From Pseudo-nitzschia pungens (Eukaryota; Bacillariophyta; Bacillariophyceae; Bacillariales; Bacillariaceae), in contig CM074759.1 of the NCBI GenBank assembly GCA_037355855.1, positions 7,874,001 through 7,938,000 on the forward strand: 64,000 bases of DNA, written 5' to 3'. The notes beneath the pieces are model-generated. The model searched no databases, was not told where the DNA came from, and saw only the letters and a program-made list of their open reading frames with translations. Made by a program: the position numbers and the translations under genes. Position 1 is the first letter of the stretch. Every line of letters begins with the position of its first letter. Positions 1 to 10,700 of the stretch are shown here, piece by piece.

Positions 1-405
1 GCTCGACAAAAATACCCGTGCACGCATGCTAAACATTTCCGATATCTTTCCTTGTAAAATAAAGATCGAATTTCGAACTGCATCTCTCATACCTATTTTG
101 CACCCGGACCTAATGATTCTCAATTGAGCCACTACGAAGGATAACGATTGATCGCAGAAATAATGTTCTAATTATCTCGAGTGGACCACTCACTACAAAC
201 CTGCTCGATGGGTGAAAACACTTCGAAGCTCGAACACTGAAGTGTTTTTACCAACGATGATCTCAGCTTCAACGATTTAGTTCGAAGTTTCTCTGCTGGA
301 TTTGCTTTTTCTATTTTGGTACTCTCGAAGCTCATCCAGCTGACCACGACTTTTGCTTCCACTCGCGCTTGCCAAAAAATTCTAGATGTGCACAACGCCA
401 CACGC
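1..405. other. Left-edge spacer, no gene seen
   Basis: I find no convincing coding region here. Short open frames cross it on both strands but have no domain or codon signature. It holds the 3' flank of the minus-strand gene that ends at 406. Confidence 0.5.
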
Positions 406-909
406 TTATCCCTGGGATTGGACCCATTTCAACATTTCTTGTTGGCATTCTTGTCGGCCCTTTCTGGCTGCGTCCGATCCTTTGCTGAGGGCGTCTACCA
501 ACTTCTGAGAGAGGCCATCTGCACCGAGGGCCTTTCCGGCTTCGGTAATAGTAATGTCCAGCTTCTTGGGCGGGTTGTTGACGTCTCGCTCAACCAAAAC
601 GGTATCGGCGTCGCCCGTGGTAATGATCTTGCTGTCCATCGACCTGACCAATTGCTCTCGCGCACGCATGGCAAGCTTGTATTCTGCGGTCGACATACCC
701 ATTGCCGCGGCAGCATTTGCCATGCCAGCCTCGGCTTCGGGATCCATGTCTTCATCGTCTTCGGTAGGAGATCCGGCACCGGCACCTCCGAACATGTAGT
801 GCTGAGTGTTGGTTGCGCAACTCTTGCTGCGGGATTGAGCCGGTGCCATAAAGGCAGATGCAGCAAGTGCCTGTGAACACAAAAGAGCGATGCTGAAGTA
901 GGTCTTCAT
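406..909 (-). CDS. Plastid-targeted YbaB/EbfC-like protein
   Basis: The protein has 167 residues, starting at the ATG whose complement is 907-909; an upstream start at 957 would bury the signal peptide. The N-terminus is a hydrophobic signal peptide ending in LAASA followed by FMAP. This is the ASAF-type junction with Phe at +1 that diatoms use for bipartite import into the four-membrane plastid. The mature part has a short acidic linker and then a C-terminal region containing LDITITEAGKALGADGLSQ and a run of charged helix. That resembles the DIT-EA--LG--LSQ pattern of plant chloroplast YbaB/EbfC (STIC2-like) nucleoid-associated proteins. The targeting call is good; the YbaB call is pattern recognition from memory. 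If right, it acts in the plastid stroma on DNA or membrane-protein biogenesis. No intron is needed. Confidence 0.6.
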   Translation of the reverse strand: MKTYFSIALLCSQALAASAFMAPAQSRSKSCATNTQHYMFGGAGAGSPTEDDEDMDPEAEAGMANAAAAMGMSTAEYKLAMRAREQLVRSMDSKIITTGDADTVLVERDVNNPPKKLDITITEAGKALGADGLSQKLVDALSKGSDAARKGRQECQQEMLKWVQSQG

Positions 910-1636
910 TTTGATGCTTTCTTTCTGATTGAATGTGATTGTAATGCTGTGCCCCAAGTCACAAGATCAAAGATCGACGTGAAACGGCAGAGCGACAATC
1001 GATGGATTCATCGTTCATTTCTACCGTTATTCATCATCAACATCATCATCATCACCGCAAGGAAACTTTAGCTTTAGTTGAAGAAAAACGAAGTTTTTGG
1101 GTTCCACTTGTCAAAATCCACTATGATGTCAACCTACTTTTCTATCGTAGTTATCATAAGATTAATATGAAAAGTACGTAGCCGCGTCACTTTTCCCGTT
1201 AGAGCGGCGAAAATCAAAGAATAAAAAAAATACTTCGTACAAGTAAGTTACACGTAATACTACTACGAATAATTATCTATCCATGATTTGTCACACGAAA
1301 CAAAATAAAGTTACTTCTACTTCTATTACGAGTACGTAAGGTTACGTACCGGTAAGGTTACTCCTAATTGTAACGGAACAAGACTGACATAACGTTACCA
1401 GGTAAATTAATCTTACTTGTACTTGTTCTTCTTGTTGATGCTGTCGTCTCCGTCGAAAGGAACAGATCAAGTCTGACGTCCAATGCAATGCAAAATGCAG
1501 CAGAGATTTGTGTCCGAACTAAGGTTACTTGTACTACGAAACCATTTCATTACTCCCACAACTCAAATCAAGCAAAAGTACGAGTACAAACAGCCATTGA
1601 AAAATACCTACACCAACACCACCAGCAACAAGAACA
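910..1636. other. Divergent intergenic region with GTAAGGTTAC-type motifs
   Basis: This AT-rich spacer separates the divergent plastid-protein and DUF4116 genes, so it probably carries both promoters. It has copies of GTAAGGTTAC near 1336 and 1352, plus related AAGGTTAC near 1523, a quasi-palindrome that recurs in other spacers of the window. No TATA box or other core element stands out. Confidence 0.5.
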
Positions 1637-2854
1637 ATGAACACCGCCGCCGTCGATTCCGAAAAGACGGACTTCTTGGAATTCATTCGACAGCATGAAA
1701 ATGATGAAGATTATAACGTAATCAAAGACGCCTTGCAAGAGCTAGAGCGGCGTCACCCTCCCTATCCGATACTGGAGAACAGAGATGTTGCCATGACTGT
1801 GGTGGCCCGAATTGGCGGATTCTTGCGTTATTTTGGGAAGCCTTTAAGAAACGACAGAGACATAATGTTAGCTGCCGTGAAGAATGATAGACGTGCATTG
1901 CTCTATGCATCCAAAAAGTTGCGAAAGGATAAAGAAGTGGTCTTAGCTGCAGTGAATGTTTATGGAGATGCCTTGAAATTTGCATCTGTAGAGTTGCGAA
2001 ACGACAAAGACGTGGTATTGGCTGCAGTGAAAAGGCATGGATGGGCTCTGAAACATGCATCCGAAGAGTTGCGGAACGACAAAGACGTTGTCTTAGCTGC
2101 AGTGAAAATTTATGGAGTTGCCTTGGAATATACATCCGTAGAGTTGCGAAACGACAACGATGTGGTCTTGGCTGCAGTGAAAAGGCATGGATGTGCCTTG
2201 AAACATGCATCCGAAGACCTGCGAAACAACAAAGACTTGGTCTTAGCTGCAGTGAATAAGGATGGATGGGCCTTGGAACATGCATCCGAAAAGTTTCGAA
2301 ACGACAAAGACGTGGTCCTAGCTGCAGTGAATAATGGATGGGCCCTGGAACATGCATGCGTAAAGTTTCGAAAAGACAAAGATGTGGTCTTAGCTGCAGT
2401 GAAGAATAATGTAAGGGCCTTGGAAAATGCATCCGTGAAGTTTCGAAAAGACAAAGATGTGGTCCTAGCTGCAGTGAATAATGATGGACGGGCCTTGGAA
2501 CATGCATCCGTAAAGTTGCGAAATGACAAAGATGTGGTCTTAGCTGCAGTGAAGAATAATGTAAGAGCCTTGGAACATGCATCCGAAAAGTTGCGAAACA
2601 ACAAAGATGTGGTGTTTGCTGCCGTGAAGAATCATGGATTCCCCTTGGAGCATGCACCGGAAGACTTGCGAAAAGACAAAGATGTGGTCCTAGCTGCAGT
2701 GAATAAGGATGGATGTGCCATAGAATTCGCACATTTATCCTTAAAGGGCGATGAAGAGATTATCCGCAAGGCTTTGCTACAGAATCCAGAGGCCAAAAAG
2801 TTTGTATTACAATGGTCTATTATTTGCCTGACAGTACAGAACAAGGAACTTTGA
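1637..2854 (+). CDS. DUF4116 repeat protein
   Basis: This intronless frame gives 405 residues. After about 45 non-repeated N-terminal residues it is made of about 14 tandem repeats of 25 residues. The consensus is LRNDKDVVLAAVK followed by NDGWALEHASEE, which is the DUF4116 signature abundant in protists and giant viruses. The eighth unit has 24 residues, and the first and last units are the most divergent, as is normal for array ends. No enzyme domain, signal peptide or membrane segment is visible. The function of DUF4116 is unknown; the paired-helix repeat suggests a solenoid for protein contacts. The repeat DNA leaves a long antisense frame open, which I regard as a shadow. Confidence 0.9.
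   Translation: MNTAAVDSEKTDFLEFIRQHENDEDYNVIKDALQELERRHPPYPILENRDVAMTVVARIGGFLRYFGKPLRNDRDIMLAAVKNDRRALLYASKKLRKDKEVVLAAVNVYGDALKFASVELRNDKDVVLAAVKRHGWALKHASEELRNDKDVVLAAVKIYGVALEYTSVELRNDNDVVLAAVKRHGCALKHASEDLRNNKDLVLAAVNKDGWALEHASEKFRNDKDVVLAAVNNGWALEHACVKFRKDKDVVLAAVKNNVRALENASVKFRKDKDVVLAAVNNDGRALEHASVKLRNDKDVVLAAVKNNVRALEHASEKLRNNKDVVFAAVKNHGFPLEHAPEDLRKDKDVVLAAVNKDGCAIEFAHLSLKGDEEIIRKALLQNPEAKKFVLQWSIICLTVQNKEL
1775..2815 (+). repeat. 75-bp coding repeats of the DUF4116 array
   Basis: About 13-14 diverged copies of a 75-base unit, each carrying a GTCTTAGCTGCAGTGAA-like core that encodes VLAAVK or VLAAVN. Internal units are much more alike than terminal ones, which fits unequal crossing-over. 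One unit lacks a single codon. Confidence 0.9.
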
Positions 2855-4061
2855 TTCGCAAGTGGACTAGAGTGAGCCTTCCTGTGTTGATATTTGCCTG
2901 TCGGCAATAGAGGGCAACAACAATAATAACAGTACAGCACGGAGTGCTGGCAAACAAAGAGTCTGCGCAGTATACTGTTCAAGCGCTATTGCATACACTC
3001 AGATACTACCCCTATAGGTACAAAGGAATCCAAAAGTAATCAGTTACAAGGAAGATTTTTGTGGTTGAGATTCTTTCTTCCTCATTCTTTCACTCCATCC
3101 TTCTCAGAACGAAAAAAATGAAAACATACAAATCCACTGACTCTTCAGAAGGCACAATTCTTTCCAAGGCCACTCTGTCAATCAGTATTGGAATCAAGAT
3201 ATCGCCAATGTATTTTTGAACTCCTGACTTTAGTAGTGTCCTGGTTGTGGCATCACAATAAGTTGGTTGTGCGAGTATCATGCTGATAATGCAATTTTGT
3301 GTATCATAGTAGTGTTCAAATCATGATGAAACACCACACTCGAAAACCGTTGTCTTCATAGCACATATGGACCTCCCAGCTTGAAATCATTCATCAAATC
3401 TAATAACCCACTCGGCAAACCATCAGAAACTGTTTACTACTATTCACTTCCCTAGGAAGTGGCATAATTTAGACTTCATGAAAGCCCAAACACTACTGCA
3501 CGAAGGCTGCAGTTGAAATTTTTAACCCCAAACAGTTCCACCCAAGAGGTATGACTCGTATCTGAAAGACAAGGATGTTGGATACTGAAGAATATCATAT
3601 CATATTTCCTTCCTGAAACAAAACGCACGAAATAACATCAACGGCACAGTCAGTCGCTTTTAATGAATCCATGACGTCTAAAATACATTTCGAAGTGTCC
3701 AGTTGTTGAGTTCTTCCCAAATGAAATTGTTCATTGATCTCGGCAATTGATGTCATACACCATTATACATTTGCTTTCTCATCAATTACTCAGAAATTCA
3801 TTTCTAGCTACGTGTTTCGGCTCACGCCCTCCTTAGTCTTCTGGCGTTTATTAATTATAGATACGATATCTAGTAGTACGTCTTCTAAAGTTTCTTGAGG
3901 TTCGAGGCATAAAATGCATTGCATTGCACTGCATGAAATAGAGCATTGTACCCATTTGTTTCAATGGAATGATATCGAACAGCCATTACCTCAATTTGTT
4001 AGCACACCGAGAAAGGAGATAATTGGGTGCGCTGGTATCGTTGTGAAAAATTATCATTCCT
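2855..4061. other. 1.2-kb spacer, no gene recognised
   Basis: Low-GC DNA between the DUF4116 gene and a minus-strand gene. Short open frames exist, for example one of 63 codons on the minus strand at 3090-3281, but none shows a family motif. I see no repeat or RNA gene. Confidence 0.45.
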
Positions 4062-4703
4062 TCACCACTGATTGTATGCTTCCGACGATACGAAGGCTAC
4101 AACATTCCCCGTAGATGCCGTCTCTCGTTCTGTTGGAGGAACCACGTACACTCCTCTAGGGTAGGATCGCGTTGTCATCACCGAAGAATCGTCGTCCTCT
4201 GCGGTGGTTCCGATCCGATCTATCATGTCGAGGATACTCTTTCGTCGGCGATGTTGTGGTCTTGATAAGCACACATTGTTGTTGCCGTTTCTCCTTATTA
4301 TCCTTTCGTCGACGCCACAGCGGTCACCACTAAATGCCCCGCAGTTTACCACGAATTCTTCGTCAATCAGATCGTAGAGACTAACGTTTCGTGTGTGGGT
4401 ACTGCTTGAATCTGTCAGCGACGAAGACAGCGATATCGACATGGAGGCACCAATCCAACGCTCCGGCGTGCTGCAAGAGTTTGCATCGGAAGGAAGCAGC
4501 AAATCACGGCGGGGAGGCGTCAGGACGTTCCGATTGCACACGATTGCGGATGATCTCATTCCGGTTGGAGTAGAAGGGGCGCTCCTCATTGCACCGATGC
4601 CTTTGTGTTCCTTCCTGCTAGTACATGCAGTTTGGGTCTCTTCCGTAAGTTTTCTCGAGTTGTCTGGTACACGTACTGCACACTCGGTTGTCCTCGGTAT
4701 CAT
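4062..4703 (-). CDS. Hypothetical Ser/Arg-rich protein
   Basis: The open frame from the ATG at 4703 gives 213 residues; an upstream TTG was ignored. It is rich in Ser, Thr and Arg and has no recognised domain, signal peptide or membrane segment. A basic RRRKSILDMIDR segment looks like a phosphorylatable helix. The plus strand also has a 114-codon frame over the same region, but it is shorter and less protein-like. The gene lies tail-to-tail with the DUF4116 gene, 1.2 kb away. It may be an exon of a longer gene or a chance frame. Confidence 0.45.
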   Translation of the reverse strand: MIPRTTECAVRVPDNSRKLTEETQTACTSRKEHKGIGAMRSAPSTPTGMRSSAIVCNRNVLTPPRRDLLLPSDANSCSTPERWIGASMSISLSSSLTDSSSTHTRNVSLYDLIDEEFVVNCGAFSGDRCGVDERIIRRNGNNNVCLSRPQHRRRKSILDMIDRIGTTAEDDDSSVMTTRSYPRGVYVVPPTERETASTGNVVAFVSSEAYNQW

Positions 4704-6040
4704 CTTTTCGTTCAACAAAATTCTATCTTGTGCTTGATTTCATGAATGTCATCAATTCAATTTTTGAACGATTGCCGTAGCACGACCTCCATCACCGTGT
4801 CAAATGACGTGACAGTAGAAGTTGTTCCAACAATACGGTAAGGTTACGTAGTAATCTTACAAATAATGGCAAGACGGAACCGTGGAGAATGCGTGTACAT
4901 GTATTCCGGAGATCGTGGGAGGATGTGAAGTTTTGAAGGCCAATTTGATGAAAGCGGAAAAAAAGACAGTGAAACACTGTGGAAGCTTTGATGGCACTCT
5001 GTTATTGCCTTCGATTGTCACGTTTCCTTACGTCGGCGATTGTTGGTGGTGCGAGATTTATACCTCACCTCCCGATTGTATGTGCTTTACATAAGCATGC
5101 GCGGAGAATTACGGTTTCGAGACGTTAGAGATGCGGCCCTCGGATTCCTTTGTCTTCATGAGCACGGAGTGATATAAAAACTTCTTGAGTTTTTGGAGCG
5201 TGTCGCTAACGTGTTGGGGAAGAAAGCGGAAGATTCATCGAACACTGGTCGTAAGGTCTTACTTCTTGCCCTTCTGGACGATTCCTAGTATTCTGTTTCA
5301 CAGAAATTTGGCGACGAATACGGTATCAACGTTCTCGTTGGTCCGTTGGAGGGTACAGCAGATTTCAAAAAGGTACCGTAGTGTGGCGTCTTCTCTAAAG
5401 AAAAAAGATCAAAATTCTTCCGCTCCACGTTGCATTCTCCGTCACATACGTTTACGGTAAAGGATCGGCTTGCTTGTTGGCGAATGATCTCAAAAGTGTC
5501 AACATTCTCAACATCTATCGTTGAAGTTCCGTATCGGTAATTACGTACGCTAAATGAAAATTTTATATAAGAGTCCCGCACCCAGACGCGGTCGGAAATA
5601 GAAAAACGTGCGCACCGCGCGACAGGTTAAGTTTTTTCAAAATGATACGTATGAACTTACCATACATACTACATATATCAACGTGTGATTTACGTATTAA
5701 TACGTAGAACGAGATAAGTAACGTTCATTACAAGTATGTGCGCGCAGAAAACACAATGGTCCATTCATCATTGACTCATTCGAATCGATTCCCGCCACAA
5801 ACCCCTGCGCACCAAAAATTTCGATACCAAACAATGACGCTTCGCGTTTCGGAACCAAGTCGATCGAAACTCGAAAACTCACTCACCCGCAAATAATAAT
5901 TTTCCGGACTCCCGCGCTTCGACGAGGCACTGACTTTACCAACACTCCAAACGGCAAACGGCATTGCCCCCCAACTTGCCTGGGCCATTCGATTCCACTG
6001 CCTCCCACCACCACCACCACCACCACCACCACCATCAACC
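4704..6040. other. Spacer upstream of NudC
   Basis: No convincing gene. A GTAAGGTTAC-type copy followed by ACTACG-like sequence lies near 4838. Just before the NudC start there is a CCACCA run at about 6006-6033, which would fall in the 5' leader of NudC. Several short open frames show no family signature. Confidence 0.45.
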
Positions 6041-7213
6041 ATGGACGACGAACGCTTCGATGGCCTCTACCTGAACGTCGCCCAGACCACCCGCGGCATC
6101 GAGCCGCTCCTGGACACCGTCTTTTCCTTTCTCCGTCGCAAGACGGATTTCTTCTCGGGACCCCCGGGAGCGGAGGACGGGTCGGCCGCCGCCGTTGCCA
6201 AGGTCAACGAGGTGCTGCGAAAGCACGCCGATCGATACAAGGCCGACCAGCTGGCGGCGGAAACCAAAAAGAAGGCCAGGAAGAAGGCAAAGGCGAAGGC
6301 GAAGCCCCCGCCGACCGCCGCGGCAACCGCGACGCAATCTGCCGCCAAACCGCGAGCCACGAAGGAGGAGGAAGAGGAAGAAGACATCATTGAAATGAGC
6401 GGCGATGGAGGATTCGACGCTTCCACGATGGTCGAAACCAAGAAACCCGTCATCACGCCGCTCGGCACCAGCCCCGCAAAGGAATCGACAACGGCAACGG
6501 CAACGGCAACGGCAACAACGACGAATGACACGAGTCCTTCTCCGGGCACGGCATCAACATCAACATCAACATCAACATCAACATCAACATCAACATCTAC
6601 ATCAACAACAACATCTACATCAACATCAACGACAACAACAACGACAGAACCAAACGAAGCCGGCGAACCGCATGAAAACGCCGAGGGCCCTCCCCCCGAG
6701 GGCAACGGCGGGAGCGTCCCCGGAAAATACACCTGGACGCAAACCCTCGCCGAGGTCACGCTCGTGGTTCCCGTCCCGGACCACACCCGCGGCAGGGACG
6801 TCCAGGTGGTCATTGCCCCGGCGCACCTCAAGATTGCCCTCAAGAAAAGCAGCAACAGGGAGCCCATTGTCGACGCCGACCTGACCAAGCGGATTATTTG
6901 CGACGACTCCTTCTGGACCATCGAGGACGGCAACAAGCTGGTGATCAACCTGCAGAAGAAGAACCAGATGGAGTGGTGGGACAGCGTCTGCGTGGGAGAT
7001 CCGGGCATCAACGTGCGGGACATCCGGCCGGAAAATTCCAACCTGTCGGACCTGGACGGGGAGACCCGCCAGACGGTGGAAAAAATGATGTTCGACCAGC
7101 GGCAAAAGGCCCTGGGCAAGCCGACCAGCGACGAGCAATCCAAGCTGGACGCCCTCGAGATGTTCAAGAAGCAGCACCCGGAAATGGACTTTTCGAACGC
7201 CAAGATCTCGTGA
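6041..7213 (+). CDS. NUDC: Nuclear distribution protein NudC
   Basis: The protein has 390 residues and no intron. Residues 1-70 are the NudC N-terminal domain, with RGIEPLLDTVFSFLRRKTDFF-like sequence. A basic KKKARKKAKAKAK segment follows near residues 75-90. The CS (p23-like) domain runs from about residue 229, starting YTWTQTLAEV and including WWDSV near its end. The C-terminus HPEMDFSNAKIS is the canonical NudC tail. NudC is an Hsp90-associated co-chaperone that supports dynein/LIS1 function, nuclear movement and cytokinesis in the cytosol. The protein is longer than animal NudC (about 330 residues) because the linker carries a Thr/Ser-rich tract encoded by a microsatellite. The start is fixed by the conserved N-terminus. 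Confidence 0.95.
   Translation: MDDERFDGLYLNVAQTTRGIEPLLDTVFSFLRRKTDFFSGPPGAEDGSAAAVAKVNEVLRKHADRYKADQLAAETKKKARKKAKAKAKPPPTAAATATQSAAKPRATKEEEEEEDIIEMSGDGGFDASTMVETKKPVITPLGTSPAKESTTATATATATTTNDTSPSPGTASTSTSTSTSTSTSTSTSTTTSTSTSTTTTTTEPNEAGEPHENAEGPPPEGNGGSVPGKYTWTQTLAEVTLVVPVPDHTRGRDVQVVIAPAHLKIALKKSSNREPIVDADLTKRIICDDSFWTIEDGNKLVINLQKKNQMEWWDSVCVGDPGINVRDIRPENSNLSDLDGETRQTVEKMMFDQRQKALGKPTSDEQSKLDALEMFKKQHPEMDFSNAKIS
6496..6651 (+). repeat. In-frame ACA/TCA microsatellite in NudC
   Basis: Runs of ACGGCA and then ACATCA repeats encode alternating Thr and Ala or Ser in the unstructured linker of NudC. The unit lengths are multiples of three bases, so length changes would keep the frame. Confidence 0.9.
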
Positions 7214-7766
7214 GTGGCAACGGCAATAGCGATAGCGATAGCGATAGCCATCGCGACAGCGATAGCCATCGCGACGGCACCAACGGGATGGGACGGGATC
7301 GGAGTGCCGCGCCAAAGAGCTCTACTAGAACATAGAAAAGATGCGGGTTTCCAAAAAATATAGTTATCGTGTACGCTTACAGTAGTATGCAGTCCAGCAC
7401 TTGTCAATCTCCATTAAAAAAAAAAGAGGGAAGAACGGGAAGGAGGAGCTCAATGTCCCGTTGGCATTGCGCAGAGATGGGCTACTCCTTCGTTCCAAGC
7501 AGCTCGGGATCGCGGAGCGGCCTTCGCAGCACCTCCAAAGTCTTTCTTCTCGTCGAGTGGATCCTCGGCTCGACAGACTCCACCCAAAGCAAGCCAGTCA
7601 GTCAGTCGCCAGAGATTGGAGAGCTCTGTGTCATTCCGGTTCGCTAGCCCGCGTCACCGTTGTCGGATCCTTCGAGAACGTCAGCGACGGTTCTGTCTCC
7701 TCCCGAAGAACGCAGCCCGATGCCTCGCTCGTCGTCGTCGTTGTCGTCGTCGTTGTCGTCGTCGTC
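7214..7766. other. Shared 3' region of the convergent NudC and ZNFX1 genes
   Basis: This holds the NudC 3' flank with a GATAGC-type hexamer repeat at about 7226-7275. It ends in a GTCGTCGTT-type trinucleotide run at about 7730-7765, directly after the ZNFX1 stop. An A10 run lies near 7418. No gene is seen. Confidence 0.5.
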
Positions 7767-10700
7767 CTACATTCTACCGGGGTAGCGCTGCCACCCTCGA
7801 TTCGATCCCAACAATCGATGGCTCTGACCACCCACCCGTTCGCCGCATTCGACGCACGTTCCCTCCTGCATGGCTTGGCCGCACTCACCAATGTAATACG
7901 GGTGACCGTTCGGACATTCGTACCAGTGCCCACTAGCTCCTCCCCCGTAGTCGTAACCTTGCCTCACATTCATCGCGGCAACGACCGCTTCCAGCTCCCT
8001 CGTGTCGTTCGAGATTTCGTCCCGGAGATTCTTGGCCATGGCCGAGTAGTCTGTCATTGCAACGGGCGCTTCGTTCAGCGATCCAATCCAGGTGGCTCCG
8101 GAGAACCGTTTTGGGCTCGTCGTATTTCCTCCATCGCCACAAAAATCGGACCAGGTCGATGCGAAGAGCGGCGGACGACCTCCAGCTCCGACTCGCGTTT
8201 GCGATACCAATGCCTTCCTCGAATGACTCTCTCGCGGCCGCGTGGTGAGCATCGTTCGCTTCCCCAACCATCTCGGCGTGAACCGTACCAGTCATGTGCA
8301 GGACTCTGATCAGCAAAATCGGTGATGGCTGGGGCACTTCCACTTCTGCGGCCATCTCCAAGGAGAGGCAAGCCTTCGCGGACTTGTTGCATCGGGCTTG
8401 TTTCGATTGTTTTCCGAAGCAGTTTGAGGGCTTTCAGGCTCTTCTTCGGACTCTGGGACAATTCGCTCAGCGTTCTGTTCACAAATGACCTGTGCTTTCT
8501 TTCGAGGCCGCGGAGGGAAATGCTTTTCAGTATTCGCCCGTATCTACGGACAAAAGTGAGAGGAAACCGGCACTGTGGACACTGTTTTGGACGATCCGAG
8601 AGATCGGCGTCAAGTAGGGACTTCGTGGAAAGATAGTCACCCGTTTCCCGAGACTTGGAATAAACCTTATCCATTTCCAAATGTCCATCGAGCGTCTCAA
8701 TCCCGAAAAAATGTCCACAGGGCAGAAAAATCACGGGATCTTGGTCCAGGTCATGCTCGTCGTACTTTTCCATCATTAGAAAGTCCACTATTGTAGACTT
8801 TGTATCGTCGCCTCCACAGAGAACGCAATACTTCTTATTCGGGCAAGGTTCGCCACAGACAGAGGGGCAGCGGTGCCCGCAGTCTAGAATTTTTTCGCAA
8901 CGCTAAACAAACAACAATCGTGAGAGAGAAGACATCCAAAAGCGAAATGTATTGTGTTCCCATCCACCAATCGTACCTTGTTACAGGGCAATCTCGTGCA
9001 TGGTGCACCACACACAAGCTGGCACTTTCCCAAATGTTCACACTCCCAATCACACTCTTCGACGCAGGATGCACACTATGTGTCGAAGGAAAATGGTTTA
9101 GATTACGTCAAAAGGACAACATCGACCAAGAAAAATACAAAGCTACTCACTTCTGCTCCGCAAGGCTTGGGGCATTTTGAATGCGAGCATATGGCTAAGC
9201 ATTCTCTTTGACAAGGCTTGCATTCTTCGCCAGGATGACACGGCTGACCACAAACATGACCACAAAACAGCATTCTCTCGCATTGCTGTTTGCAATTATG
9301 ATTCCCTTCGCAAGAGCGACACATGTTCCTACAAGGGTGGTTGCATGCTTCTAGCATTTTGTTGCAAATCTCGGGACATTCGGGTGCTTCCGATCTTGCG
9401 TTTCCGCAGGTCGTTTTGGAGACATGTCCGCACACGAATGACTTTTCGACGATTTCAGAACATGTTTGAGAAAAATGATCGATGGCTTCTTTCGATCTTG
9501 TGTCATGGCAAGTGATGGCTAGGTTCACGTGCCCACAGGTCAATGAAAATGGCCCCATCGGTGATCTACAGGGTCCGCATTCCTGTCGACAAAGTCTCTT
9601 GCAAGGGTGCTGATGCTTACATTCGGGAGGAATGCGTCTGCACGGTTGACTGCATTTCTTTGCTGCGAAGGAGTGATCGCGATCAACGGGGTGACACATC
9701 TGGGGGCACACGTGCCCGCATGACAGTCGAAAATCACAAGGCCTATCACAGCCACCATTGGGTCGAATAGAACGGAAATCAATTTTGCTGCACAGTTCTT
9801 GTGGTGGGTCATTTAGGTGAACGCTGCAGACTGTTGGAAGCCCCCGCTTTATCTGACCTCTTTTGCTCATGATTTCAAACAAAGTCGACCAAGTTTGTTG
9901 ACCAGCAGGTTTTTTTGTTAGGGTTTTTGAGCTTCCAACTATGAACATTCCATATCTTGCACGGGAAAGAAGAACGTTCACTCGTTGAGGCTCCTTGAGA
10001 AATCCAATCGACCCGTTTTGATTGCATCGAACCAGTGAAGCAACTACAATATCACTCTCTTCACCTTGATAATTATCCACAGACGAGCACCTGACCGTGT
10101 TACTCTTCGATATTGTTGTCGATCCTGCTAACTCATCGTGTTCATCGCCTTCAAATTCATCTAGATCTTTCTCGCTGATGTAAGCATCTACATTCTTCAA
10201 CGCTTTTCTCATGGTACGAGTTATCTTTGACAACTGCCCTAGATAAGGCGTGAGCACAACAATCTGAGAAGGAGAATATCCTTGAAGCAAGAAGTATCGA
10301 ACAATTTCAACACATAGATCGACCTCGAATTCGTTTGACTTCGTCGTACTGGTTCGCTTTGCATCAAAGCTGTCGAGTTCTTGTTGGTCTTCCATGATTG
10401 TCATGATCAATGAAGACAACATTGCCGTCGACGCCTCGAATATCTGGGAATGCATAAACTGTTTCATGATCGATAAGGTCTGGATATGTTTGTGACCGCA
10501 CAAATGTGGATATGGTTGGTCTCATTCGATGCTGCACTGCTAGGCTCGCGTTTGCAAGTCCGGCAAGAATGAGACGTTCGAAGAGTGAAACATCAAGATT
10601 GTATCCACCACCAGAAACTTTAGTAAGTTTGTACGTGTCAACCTTGGGACGGAGTTGCTTATGGTCACCTATGAGAATTAGATGCTTTGTATCCTTCGAC

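Noticed and set aside
1722..2732. 336-codon minus-strand frame across the DUF4116 gene
   Set aside because: It is a shadow of the 75-base coding repeat; the plus frame has the family signature.
6067..7407. 446-codon minus-strand frame across NudC
   Set aside because: Antisense of a GC-rich conserved gene and a microsatellite; no motif.
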